NCBI GenBank assembly: GCA_963930645.1
Contig: CAWVNO010002573.1
Coordinates: 60,401-124,400 of the forward strand
Length of the DNA: 64,000 bases
Reading direction: 5' to 3'
Source of the DNA: Salticus scenicus
Taxonomy: Eukaryota > Arthropoda > Arachnida > Araneae > Salticidae
Shown: piece by piece, positions 1-9,639 of the stretch
Layout of the letters: every line of letters starts with the position of its first letter
Numbering within the stretch: position 1 is the first letter of the stretch
Notes under the pieces: model-generated
What the model was told of the DNA's origin: nothing
Database searches by the model: none
Seen by the model: only the letters and a program-made list of their open reading frames with translations
Translations under genes and position numbers: made by a program

Positions 1-82
1 ATTGCAAACTTTTCATTGATTTTGAATTACATCTTGAAAACTCTTAGCCCCCCCCCCCCAACAAGGTCTGGATCCGCCACTG
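1..82 (-). mobile_element. hAT-type element end, truncated by window edge
   Basis: Read on the minus strand, sequence from base 82 starts CAGTGGCGGATCCAGACC and runs into a long G tract. CAGTGGCGGATCC is a familiar terminal sequence of hAT-superfamily non-autonomous elements. The end falls exactly where the neighbouring gypsy RNase H frame (motif ending NYSQL) stops making sense, so it probably inserted into that dead gypsy copy. The other end and one target duplication lie outside the window, so the class is inferred from the terminus alone. Confidence 0.5.
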
Positions 83-1320
83 ACCAAGCTGAGAATAATT
101 TCTTTCTGTTGAATTTAAAGTTCTGGAAGAAAATGCAATGGGGGCTTCCCTATCATCGAGAAGTTGGTGTAGCAGCACTGCGCGTATTCCATAAGGTGAA
201 GCATCATATGTAACTATAACATGTAAGTTCTCTTCGAATGGCATTATTACACTATCAGAAGAAAGAAGTTTCTTTACCGAATTAAATGCAGACATGCAGT
301 GTCATGCTGCTTAGTCCATTTCCAATCATCATTTTTTTTGTAAAAGTCTACGAAAGGGTTCTGCGATAGTTGCTTTATTGAGAAGGAAACTATGATGGAA
401 ATTCAAAAATCCTAAAAATGTTTGGAGTTGTAGTTTGTCTCGGAGTTTTGTTGCGTTATGAAAAGTGGAAACTTTTGATTTGGAAGGATGAATACCCTTT
501 ACATCTACCCTGTAACCTAAAAATTCAGCTTCTGTGGCTCCGAATTTACGTTTTTCCTTTTTGACATGCAACCCTGCTTTTCTAAGGCAAGATAGAACTT
601 TATGCAATCTTTCTGCAAGTTGCTCAAGTGTAGTTGTTCTTATAAGAATGCCATCAAAATATGATATAACATCATCTAATTTACCCAGAAGATCATCCAT
701 CAGATTCTGAAATAGGCCAGGGGCAACATATAATACTGAAGACGTTTAACCTTATATACACCTCTGTGCGCGATTATGGTTTGGGCTTCAGCTGATTTGT
801 CATCTACTAGAAGTTGGAGATAAGCCTGAGCTAAATCAATTTTGCATTATAACTACCTCCCTTTAAGTTACTTAATAGATAGTTGACACTTGGAATAGGG
901 TAAACGTGGTCTGCCATAGCCTTATTTAGTGTAACCTAATTGGTTCACATAAATGCACATCACTTGATGATTTTATTATCGGAACCACTGGCGTATACTA
1001 GGCAGGATTTGAGATAGGCTTTATAACCCAACCCCATCTTCAAGTAATTTATCCAGAGCAGCATCAATTATTGGACGCATAGCAAGTGGAACAATTCTTG
1101 CGTTGTGGCGAATAGGCGGAAATTTTGGATTAATATAGGAAGGGTAATCAGTTTGCTTCTTGTATTCGCCTAGTGCTTCATTGAAAAAATCTTCAAAATT
1201 TTTAACAACTTCTTGAATAGGGTTAGAATTTACTAAATTTACGTCTACTAGGCGAATACCTAAAGGTTGAAACCATTCACAACCCAAAATATTAGAGCAA
1301 TTACTGTTTGCGATCATGAG
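83..1320 (-). pseudogene. Ty3/gypsy pol remnant (RT and RNase H)
   Basis: Minus-strand fragments in the correct pol order: 1317-1021 encodes the linker before RT (FEDFFNEALGEYKKQTDYP, then PPIRHNARIVPLAMRP and LDKLLEDGVG), 700-329 encodes RT palm and thumb parts (SYFDGILI in place of a Y-x-DD box, then AEFLGYRVDVKGIHPS and LGFLNFHHSF), and 295-83 encodes the start of RNase H (TYDASPYGIRAVL, ending NYSQL). Frameshifts and stops separate the pieces and 701-1020 is degraded. The motif order is typical of gypsy pol. No integrase is visible because a hAT end interrupts the copy at base 82. This is an old, inactive copy and unrelated in sequence to the intact gypsy at 33975-40524. Confidence 0.85.
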
Positions 1321-1392
1321 TCTAACTGAGCTTTAAAAATTTTTGTGTGTTACCTTGACCATACGTACCCCTTTTATTGAAATTGAGTTTCT

Positions 1393-1790
1393 CTAAAAAT
1401 CTGACAGTTGCACAAATGATAAATGAATAAATGGTTTAACAGAAGAAAATAATTTATAATACATATCATAAGAAATTATAGAATAGAATGATCCAGAACC
1501 CACTTCCATAGAAATTTTTTTACCTTCAATATAAACGACAGCCTTTTCTTTAAATTGAATGGAACAATTTTTATTTATAGAATTTATAGCATAATCGGCA
1601 TTATAGACACAATTTTCAATTTTTACTTCTTGTAATCTATTTTTATTTGCCTGACTGCCGCTGAATTGTTTATCATTCTTCTTTATTGACCTACATAACT
1701 TCTGTATGTGACTTTTTTTGCGACAATTTCGGCAGATAGTATTGAGAAATTTGCACAAAGAGCATTCGTGATCACCTCCTGGGCCTGATT
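1393..1790 (-). pseudogene. Gypsy gag zinc knuckle and protease remnant
   Basis: Minus-strand frame through 1790-1393 reads HECSLCKFLNTICRNC followed by RKKSHIQKLCRS, a CCHC zinc knuckle of the nucleocapsid region. A protease-like stretch follows, AVVYIEGKKISMEVGSGSFY. In the family the catalytic motif is D-S/T-G; here the position of the aspartate is a glycine (codon GGT, one base from GAT), which should abolish protease activity. Belongs to the same dead element as 83-1320 and 2006-2467; 1318-1392 is frame-broken junction sequence. Confidence 0.75.
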
Positions 1791-2005
1791 AACACAGGGG
1801 CACATGGGGCATGTTCCCCGGGACCTGAGTAGCAAAACTGATCCTAAAATGCCATTTAGCTTCTAAAAATGACAGAAATGGTATCATAAAATGCAAAATT
1901 CTGTCATTTTAGTTTGATATACAGGTATATATATGTACTTTTGCGGATTGATGCAAGGTATGAACAGTGGAGGTGGGGCCCACAAGTGTATGTTTGCCCC
2001 GTGCC
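1791..2005. other. Unclassified insertion inside gypsy gag
   Basis: About 215 bp separates the first and second half of the gag zinc-knuckle region (CYSC at the end of the upstream gag part, HECSLC at the start of the next). Both sides carry CTGATTAA-like sequence followed by GC-rich GGGGCACATGGGGC-like sequence in inverted orientation, which suggests a small DNA transposon. I could not define a clean target duplication. Confidence 0.3.
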
Positions 2006-2467
2006 TCACACGAACTTAATCAGGACCTGATCGACTCTACAACTATAACAAAATTTGTTCTTAGCTGTGTCCGATTTTGTTTTGAAAGAATAGTTAGAAT
2101 TTTGTTTCAAATTACCACGTTGATGCTGTATAAAATCAATCGATTCACTATTCGATCGACTAGGCAATCCTTGCAAGTGAATTTTTTTTGCTTGGTTTGC
2201 TTCAGTTTCTGCAGAATATGCTTTCGATACTGCGTTTTGTAAAGTCAAAGTAGTTTCCGACAAAAGAGTACGCTGAATAGATTCATTTTGTATACCGGAA
2301 AAAAACTGGTCTCTAAGACGCTTGGAAAGTGAATTTCCAAAGTTGCAGTATTCTGCAAGCCGTCGAAGATCTGTAATATAATCTGTTAAACCTTCATTAG
2401 ATCGCTGAACACGCTTATGAAATATAAATGTCAATCTTATACTAAATATTATATAATAAAATGACAA
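2006..2467 (-). pseudogene. Gypsy gag capsid remnant
   Basis: The minus-strand frame contains LTDYITDLRRLAEYCNFG, LRDQFFSGIQNESIQRTLL and LTLQNAVSKAYSAETEA, the conserved capsid core of arthropod Ty3/gypsy gag, and ends at FCYSC, the first two cysteines of a zinc knuckle, where the following insertion begins. The N-terminal region is missing: residues before FHKRVQRSNE look like random sequence. Same dead element as the protease and RT pieces at lower coordinates. Confidence 0.75.
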
Positions 2468-2869
2468 AAATTAATAATTTACAAAAAAATACAAATACAT
2501 CTGTTATATTAAAGTAACTTCATGTTTCAACGCAAAGTACTTTTATTTATTTATTTATTTTTACAACTGTAAGTTTTTAAAAATGACAGATTGTATATAG
2601 CTAAAAATATCCCCCCTCCCCCCGAGAAAAAAATTGTAATGTTTGTTGCTTTTATAAAAGTAATAGAATGTTTATCTTGAGACAAAATTGTCCAGTAAAA
2701 CAATCAAAAGGTTATCTCGTTGCGGTATTTTGAAAGACGTTTTAATACGTATGCTCTCAAATAATTATTGTTTTTTAAAATTTTCAAAACAAGCTTTTCT
2801 TTTTCATTTCGTTTTTTTACTATATTCCTCGTGAAAGTATAAAATATATATCTATATGTACAGGGTGTT

Positions 2870-3475
2870 CCAAAAGTTCTCTCCCCTCCCCTAACTCGAA
2901 AATGAGTCGGAATTCTGAAAAATGGCGAAACACGTGTGCAATGAATTCGAGAAGGACCTCTTGTGGTGAAAAAATTTTGGGCCGGGGGAGGGGGGTCGTT
3001 AGGGAGGGCAACTTTAAAATTTCAAATGGGAAGGTATGTTTTGAGATACATCCCTGGAAACAACTCTTCAAAACAATAAATTTAATATAAATAGTTTCGC
3101 CCTACGATAATTATTAAAGGAGATACGTGAGTTTTTACACTTTTGAAATGTAGATTTTATACTTATGTATCCCCTTTAATAATCATTGCAGGACAAAACT
3201 ACTTATATCAAATTCATTGTCTTGAAGAGACGTTTCCAGGGATGTATCACAAGACATACTTTCCTGTTTCAAATTTTAAAGTTGCCCTCCCTAGCGGCAC
3301 TCCTACCACCCCCCTTGCCCGGGCCCAAACATTTTTGGGCAAAGTATGTCTTGTTATACATCCCTGGAAACATCTCTTCAGGACAATGAATTTAATATAA
3401 ATAGTTTTGCCCTGCAGTGATTATTAAAGGGGATACATAAGTATAAATTCCACATTTTAAAAGTCTAAAAACGCA
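2870..3475. repeat. Direct and inverted copies of a 140-180 bp repeat
   Basis: The segment around GGGATGTAT / ATACATCCCTGGAAAC occurs three times: forward (about 3000-3140), reverse complement (about 3140-3325) and forward (about 3335-3475). All share TACATCCCTGGAAAC, an ATTTAATATAAATAGTTT(T/C)GCCCT block and TTATTAAAGG(A/G)GATAC. The short ORFs here lie in all frames of the repeat and are not genes. The middle and last units form a strong potential foldback. Confidence 0.65.
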
Positions 3476-4049
3476 GGGGTTAATAATCAAGATGAGTCGG
3501 GGGTTGGTGAGCGGAGCGAGCAGGGAGCAGAGACCCTAGTGTTTTAAAATATAGTTAAATCAGATATCTAAAACTCAATTTCTGGAATTTTAGAAATTCA
3601 GTCCCCAAGGGGAAGAAGGGTTTAAAACGTGATTGCCACTCACTGAATAAAATATTGCCGTGACAATTCTGCGTGGGACTGGATCACGAATGATAATGTG
3701 AAGGTTGGTTCTAAAGCCCTGACACCAACAAACACTAGGTTTTGCAAAATTCCCTTCTTTACCCCCTGGGGGAGCTGGTGACAAAAGCACGTTTGCGAGC
3801 ATAATTCGGATCAAAATTACTTCCCGGTGAAGAAATTGCACAAGAGGAGATTAGATTTGGAAAAAAAAAAATGTCGAATTTTGAATTTCTGATTTTAACG
3901 AAAAAGAAGATGAATTTCACAAAATCCAGAATTTTTTCAGTAGAACTCTACAAAAAATGGCACCTAGATGTAAAAAAACAGCTGTACGTCTTCTGGAGTA
4001 TATTTCGAAAAACCCATTTTGGATGTTTTGTGATTTTTTGATTTTGGAG
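3476..4049. other. No gene seen; unique-looking low-complexity DNA
   Basis: I see no coding signal. The sequence between the foldback repeats and the tandem array holds purine-rich runs and a few short ORFs without codon bias or recognisable motifs. Confidence 0.4.
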
Positions 4050-5065
4050 GGGTGGGGGTGAATTTACGAGGGGCAAATTTGAGAGCTCCCTTTTTGCGTT
4101 AAATTTGTCCTAGAGAATATATGGGAGCAGCGTTCACGAATTTTAGTGTGTAGTTTCGATACTTTCATCAAACACCAACTATGATGGGAATTTGCTAAAT
4201 TTCCCCATGGCGAGGGAGGGGGGGGCAAAAAACACTTTGAAATGATAACTCTGTTTCAAATCATCTCAGGACGACAATTTTTTCGCATGGGGGTGTGTTA
4301 TGTATACTCAACACTGACTATAAGGGGATTTTGCGAAGTGTTCGTCCCCTCCCCCTATGGAGTCGGAAGGGAACAAAAACAAGTTTTCAATTGCAAATTT
4401 CATCTAGATTATCACAGAAAGGCGATTTCTTGGTGTATGGATTGGTTATGTGTGCTTAAAACACTCTAAAAATGTATCTTTCGAAATATCTCCTTTTTTT
4501 TGGGGGGGGGGGGGAGGGGGGGATAAAAACACATATTTGGTGAGTGTGTGAGCTCGCACTAAGTGTCCCTAACACGCACTATAAAGGGATTTTGCTAAAT
4601 GTCCCTCTTTCCCCTTTGGGTTCAGGATGTTAGAAACACTTTACCAAATGTAACGTTGTTCTAAATCATCCCAGGAAATCTATTTTTTGTTATGTGGGTT
4701 GGTTACGTCTACCTAACGCACACTATAAACATTTTTGTGAATTCCCCCTTCCCTCTTTGTAGGGGGTTGGGGGGGGGGTCAAAAATACTTTAACTTTATT
4801 TTAAATTATCTCAGAAAGTCAATTTTTTATTCTGGGACTGTGCAATATGTATTCATTACGCACTGCAAGGAATTTTTTAAAGATCGCGCTTTCACCCTTT
4901 GAGATCTGGTGTACAAAAAACACATTTCCAATTGTAACACTGCTCTAAATTATCTCAAGAAGGCTATTTTTTGTTGTGTGTGCATTGGTTATGTGTATCC
5001 AACACATACTATAATGGTATCTTGCAAAATTTCCCCCTTTGGCAGGGAAGGGTAAAAGAATTTGA
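4050..5065. repeat. Diverged tandem array, monomer about 145 bp
   Basis: Six to seven diverged units, each with AAAACAC(T/A)TT, TCTAAATTATCTCAG, GGTTATGTGTA-CAACAC-ACTATAA, a GGGATTTTG(C)(A/T)AA segment and a C/G-rich CCCCCTTTGG spacer. Units start near 4229, 4375, 4527, 4632, 4780 and 4915, with a partial unit before. The same monomer recurs in the opposite orientation at about 22440-22745. No protein-coding content. The array runs to within about 130 bp of a Helitron-type 3' end at 5195 and may be internal to that element. Confidence 0.7.
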
Positions 5066-5164
5066 GATTTTGACCAATTTCAATGAATTTTTATTATAAT
5101 TTTTTATTTTATGAGATTTTTATATTAATAATTTATATGTAATTTTGATAACTCAATTAAATAT

Positions 5165-5195
5165 AATGTCCAGCAAAGCAGGCAAAGCCTGCTAG
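5165..5195 (+). mobile_element. Helitron 3' terminus (plus orientation)
   Basis: The sequence has the hairpin GCAGGC-AAA-GCCTGC directly followed by TAG, giving a terminal CTAG at 5192-5195 and a T immediately after, as in Helitron insertions between A and T. The same terminus appears in reverse orientation at 11325, 13508 and (as CTAA) 63983. The 5' end of this copy was not located. Confidence 0.6.
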
Positions 5196-5351
5196 TTTTA
5201 TTATAAAAAGACAAAGATTATTGTCCTTGCCAAGGGACGAAAGTCTTTAATTTTCATTTTCGTGCATATCCATTAAAATCGAAAACTGATAATGCAATAG
5301 TTTTGTGACTAATACTCATTTGGTTCAATAACACAATTATTGCATCCACTC

Positions 5352-5690
5352 CCCATTTTCTTAGTTACTGTAGCACTAATAAAGTTAAAGTAAAATCCAT
5401 TTCAGCATTTGACTTGCTTTGGAAGTTTTTGGTATTGTTAAGGAACCACGTTTTTAACTCTTATGGCGGGTAACGACGCTATGACAAAACATACTTCTGT
5501 AATGACATATACATCAAGTGCTCAGAGAAAATAAAATTTGAAACTTAATAAGAACTAAAACATCAAAAAAGACTTTTGATGAGCTACTAATCTTGCAGGT
5601 TCGACTTAAATTGTGCTATAAAGATTAAAAAACAGTCCGAACCAAAAAATAATACACTAATTAAAATACATAATATTATTCTTATACACA
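5352..5690 (-). pseudogene. Partial SLC35G-like transporter pseudogene
   Basis: About 340 bp aligns by eye with the 3' third of the intact transporter gene at 6133-7209, in the same orientation: AAAATCCA(T/C)TTCAGC, CTTATGGCGG versus CCTATGGCGG, and TGACATATACATCA versus TGACGTATACATCA are shared anchors. The region equivalent to SDCFLTLAVQVEPAGLVAVQ carries net length changes, so the frame is broken. The N-terminal two thirds are absent. Lying 440 bp beyond the stop of the functional copy, it looks like a decayed tandem duplicate, not a processed copy. It is not expressed as a protein. Confidence 0.75.
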
Positions 5691-6132
5691 TTTTATATGA
5701 TGTGTTTTCTGTGGTATTTAACAATCTTACATATTATTTTTAAATTTACAGGCTTGCCCGATATACTTTATATACATAAGTTTATTATTTAAATATTTTC
5801 TAAAAACATCTTGAAATGTGCAGTAAAGATTTAGTGTTATTCCGAAGGGAATAATAGAAAGATGTAAACTTTAAGAATTAAGAACTTTTTGAAGAATTTC
5901 TGTTCTTCAAATGCAAATTTTAAATCTAAAGTGTAACTGTTTTTCGAGCACAGAAAGTAATCATAAGTTGAGAGGGTAATATATTTTCTTATGCTCCTTT
6001 GATAAATATTTTGTCAAATATTCCTTTGTTTTCCCAAAATTCACCAGTTTTCATAAAATTTTTAATTTAATGTTCAGTGACACGATTGTCTAATCTAATC
6101 TTTTGCTTAGATGTTGTCTAATAACATCGAAG

Positions 6133-7209
6133 TCAAGACAAAATCCACTTCAGCTTTTGCCTTGTGTTTGATGTTTCAGGCAATGTAAGAATCCATTTTT
6201 TGACACCTATGGCGGATAGGGATGATATGACCAGACAAGCTCCTATGGTGACGTATACATCAGGATACTCTGAGAAAAATAGAATTTGAAACACAGCGGT
6301 AACTAAAATATCGAAAGAAGATTTTTGTACGGCAACTAACCCAGCTGGTTCGACTTGAACAGCAAGGGTTAGAAAGCAATCTGAACCAACACCGAATACA
6401 CCAACTAGCATACATAGTATTATGTCCCATCCACATTTTATTAGAACTAATGGAAAAACAGTTCCATTTAGAACTGCATTTTCAATCATGCCTAAAAAGC
6501 TCATGTACAACATCATAATTGAATAGTGAACTGTCTTCAGTTTTCTAATTGTAACTGTGCTCAGAGATAAGCATAGTACACTTCCTACAGCAGTTAGTAG
6601 GCCAATTATATGCGGGGCATCAAAACTAGTCTGTATTTTGCTGCACAGCACTTGTGGTAATCTCAAAGACATCAAAACTCCAGAAACAGTTGTGATTAAA
6701 GTAACGATTTGAATTAGTCCCAAAGGTTCTTTCAGCAATATACGAGCAAAAATTGCAGTAACAAATGGATAAGTAGACATCACAATAGATGCTTCTACAA
6801 GCGGCAAGTATCTGTATGCTATAATTTGAAGATACAAGCCATTAGCTGCTAACAAAGCCCTGAGAACAATAAGAAACCTGTATTGTTTATCTCCGAGAAT
6901 GTTTTTGGTGTAATAAACTGTAAGAGGCACAGAAACTGCAAAAATTCCGGAATATCTAATTAAGGAGAGCTGGCAAATACTGATATATGGAACTTTCTTT
7001 ACGATCACAGATATTAATTGCACAGATATTGCATGTAATGTTAAGTAAAATAAACCTAAGTATGCTCCGAATTTCACGGCACAAGTATTTTGATTGCTTT
7101 TTTCATTAGGCTGAATGTCTTTATCACACATTTTATTGCAGTATTCTTTAATCGGAGAGGTTTCACAAGGTAGATTTTCCAATGAATATGATTTATTCTT
7201 TGTGAACAT
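6133..7209 (-). CDS. SLC35G-like EamA-family transporter, 358 aa
   Basis: Predicted multi-pass membrane protein of the drug/metabolite transporter superfamily (EamA type), closest by recognition to SLC35G1. The first EamA repeat covers roughly residues 45-180 (SLIRYSGIFAVSVPLTVYYT, LRALLAANGLYLQIIAYRYL, EASIVMSTYPFVTAIFARIL, then LKEPLG) and the second roughly 200-345 (GLLTAVGSVLCLSLSTVTIR, VGVFGVGSDCFLTLAVQVEP, AGLVAVQKSSFDILVTAVFQ). About ten hydrophobic segments are present, as expected, and length is normal. The N-terminal 45 residues are hydrophilic and cysteine-containing, likely cytosolic. The coding region is one exon; a pyrimidine-rich stretch ending in CAG (acceptor at 7251-7252) 40 nt upstream of the ATG suggests a spliced 5' UTR exon. 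An AATAAA on the minus strand at 5781-5786 could end the transcript. Substrate is unknown. It is the only intact non-TE gene in the window. Confidence 0.85.
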   Translation of the reverse strand: MFTKNKSYSLENLPCETSPIKEYCNKMCDKDIQPNEKSNQNTCAVKFGAYLGLFYLTLHAISVQLISVIVKKVPYISICQLSLIRYSGIFAVSVPLTVYYTKNILGDKQYRFLIVLRALLAANGLYLQIIAYRYLPLVEASIVMSTYPFVTAIFARILLKEPLGLIQIVTLITTVSGVLMSLRLPQVLCSKIQTSFDAPHIIGLLTAVGSVLCLSLSTVTIRKLKTVHYSIMMLYMSFLGMIENAVLNGTVFPLVLIKCGWDIILCMLVGVFGVGSDCFLTLAVQVEPAGLVAVQKSSFDILVTAVFQILFFSEYPDVYVTIGACLVISSLSAIGVKKWILTLPETSNTRQKLKWILS

Positions 7210-7962
7210 AATTTTTCCTTTTTTTCTTTATCTGCTTTTTTCTGAATTTCCTGAAAAAAAAAATAATAATAATAAAAGAATAAACATATTTGTGGTATAA
7301 AATTAAATAAAAAAAAATACACAAACTATTTTATTATAAGACATATTAAATAAATATCAACGTGTGCCAACTTAACTATTTATTTAATAACAGGTAGATT
7401 TTCCTGTCGGTCTTCGCCCGATTTAGCGGACGATATTTTAAAACAAATATGAGACGATATTTTCAAATTTGCCATATTCGCCAAATCAAAAACAGTCGCC
7501 AAATGTCGTGATAAACAGCCAATTTATAGTAATAATAAAAATAATCTACAATTTAGTTGGCTTTTTCTTTTCAATTCCTACTATTAGTTCAGACTCTCCC
7601 TATATATGAGGAGCAAACGTTCAAACCGTGTTTTCTCCAAAAATAAAAAAAAATGAGTTAGTGATTTTTCTCTGAACTCAACATTAAATAGCACAAAATT
7701 ATACTATTATTTTAAACCAAAATAATTTTCATCACATTATAAATGCTCTTAGAAAGTTAGGGTTTCAATCAAACAGTGTTTCCTCCAGAGCCTGTTTTCA
7801 GTCAAACTGTGATTTCTCCAGCCAACCAGTCAGTACTGCTCTTTCTGGTCGCGTGACTCGTACATGTACCAGCTTTTTATGTTTGTTTTTTCGTTAGTTC
7901 TATCTTGTTTTCTTTATTTTAGAGGAGCGTACTTTACTATTATTATTTTTTTTTTTTTTCAA

Positions 7963-8700
7963 ATGGAAGAATTAATAGATGGTGTATTAGTGAGTACTTC
8001 TAATTATAGAACTAGAAAAAGACAGAGAATTGGTGGAAAAAGAAAAGAAGCGAAAAAGAAACTATATTCAGCACCTTTAGATAACAACATTTATGATCCA
8101 TGCAAACATTCTATTAATACTTTTTCATGCACTGATGTTAGACCTAATGACGTTAAGAAGTTTCGGGATAGACTTTAAGAAATTCCGGACAAACAGCGAC
8201 AAGATTCTATTATATCCTCATTGGTTGTTACAAAAAATGTAACTCGACGTAGACTTAATAACCCAACCCAAAATAAATCGCAATCATCTGGCTTACAGCA
8301 TGCATTTTCTGCTTCTTATTTTATTACTAGTAGCAGTGGTAGGAAAATTCCTGTGTGTAAAAACAATTTCATGGCTATAACTAAAATAGGTCGTACAATG
8401 ATAGCCGATATTGTTACTAAGGTACATGCTGGTGAACCTATTGAGGAAAAGAGAGGAGGTGATATCAAAAGCCACTTAAGCATTAATAAAAAAAAACAAG
8501 GTAAGAGAATTCATCTCAAACTTAAAGGCATCAGAATGACATAGACAAACTTTTACAATTACTGTATGGTGAAGAGTGAAAAAATCAGCCTGATTTTAAA
8601 TGGTATAAAGATATCATTACTAATAACTTTGATGTAGAATATGAAGAAACAGAGGAAGCTTGAAATTGCTTAAGTGAAGATATTGGTTTAAAAATTTAAA
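7963..8700 (+). pseudogene. Broken transposase of the 1600-bp transposon
   Basis: The likely start is the ATG at 7963 (MEELIDGVLVS). A lysine/arginine-rich segment follows (YRTRKRQRIGGKRKEAKKKL), then a C-x-H-x-F-x-C region (CKHSINTFSCTDV), DVKKFRDRL, an in-frame TAA at 8176-8178, and the same frame continues with EIPDKQRQDSIISSLVV, RKIPVCKNNFMAITKIGR and VHAGEPIEEKRGGDIKSH. After 8544 the frame shifts; DFKWYKDIITNNFDVEYEE near 8595-8650 is the C-terminal part after an internal deletion. Similar lysine-rich proteins with these motifs are common as uncharacterised arthropod transposases. At least one nonsense change, one frameshift and a deletion make it non-functional. Confidence 0.65.
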
Positions 8701-8865
8701 TTTCAAATTGGCTTAAAAATTTTAGTTCTTCCCTACAAGTTGCATGATGATTTTTCAAGCATAAATATTTAATTTAATTTTATAATTACATAACAAAATC
8801 TGTTCTGTTAATTACTTTATTACATTAAGAATGTTATTTCATCAATATTCGAGCTACATACTTTT

Positions 8866-9015
8866 TCATTCAAAAAATGTTTTGTCCACATTGGAAACAT
8901 TCAAAACATGTTTTCTCCTCTGTGTTTCGGTCAAAACATGCTTTCTCCACATTGGAAACATTCAAAACATGTTTTCTCCTCTGTGTTTCGGTCAAAACAT
9001 GCTTTCTCCAAATTT
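8866..9015 (+). repeat. Subterminal repeats, 61-bp unit twice
   Basis: A 61-bp unit starting ACATTGGAAACATTCAAAAC is repeated exactly twice (about 8889-9010). Each unit contains two 18-19 bp motifs of the form TCAAAACATGTTTTCTCC. Related motifs occur near the left end at 7619, 7767 and 7802. Dispersed copies of the inner TIR sequence like this are typical transposase-binding sites. Confidence 0.8.
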
Positions 9016-9207
9016 CAAATGCATTTTTCTAATTAACTCTAAGTTTATTAGGTAAAGTAGGCCTACAGATCTTCCTAGTAACCAATAATACAACTAAACA
9101 AATGATAATTAGGGTCTAAGAAGGGTTATTTTTTAATTTATCAGTTTTTTGTGTTTTCTGAAAAATTGCATTTGAAGGAGAAAACACGGTTTGAATGTTT
9201 GCTCCTC

Positions 9208-9639
9208 ATATATCTTGTACAAATCTTGCAATCGATTTTTAACTAACTTCCCGACTAGCTAGAAATTTGAAACTTTCAGGATTGCTCAGAACTCGGTGAC
9301 AACACAATACTTCAAAGTTCGATTTTCGAATTTTTTTTTTAGTTTTCTTGTAATTAATTAAAATATGAAAATAATAACATTCTAATAGCGTTAAAATAGC
9401 CTTTAAAATATTAGCTATAATTTAATAGTTGAAAAAAAAAAAAAAAAATACGAGTTCATTTTCTTTCGAAATAAAAATAAATACATTTAATTAAACGTGA
9501 ACATTAAAAAATTATAAAAAGTTAAATTATGCATCTCACAAAAATTGACGTCATTATCAATTTAAAAATTTTATGCACATTGATAAGAGCTCTATGATTC
9601 ATCAGACAGTTTAAAGCATGGTACATAAAAAGACTTTTT
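9208..9639. other. No gene seen; AT-rich spacer
   Basis: AT-rich sequence with poly-A and poly-T runs. It contains the phrase TTTATATTTTTTGACGTCA-like in reverse (ATTGACGTCATTATCAATTT near 9543), which recurs near 15080 and 17930, so it is probably remnant of the Helitron-type repeats found there. Confidence 0.35.

Larger units (their letters stand above)
7608..9207. mobile_element. 1600-bp DNA transposon with ATAT target duplication
   Basis: Terminal inverted repeats of about 31 bp start GAGGAGCAAACGTTCAAACC at 7608 and its near-perfect reverse complement ends at 9207; only one mismatch is evident over the arm. Both ends are flanked by ATAT (7604-7607 and 9208-9211), a 4-bp target duplication. 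The interior holds a broken transposase frame and subterminal repeats. The GAGG terminus and 4-bp duplication are reminiscent of Sola-type elements, but that assignment is inference. Confidence 0.75.

Noticed and set aside
2820..3400. Short ORFs with FQGCI.. peptides on both strands
   Set aside because: They recur because the underlying repeat occurs in direct and inverted copies.
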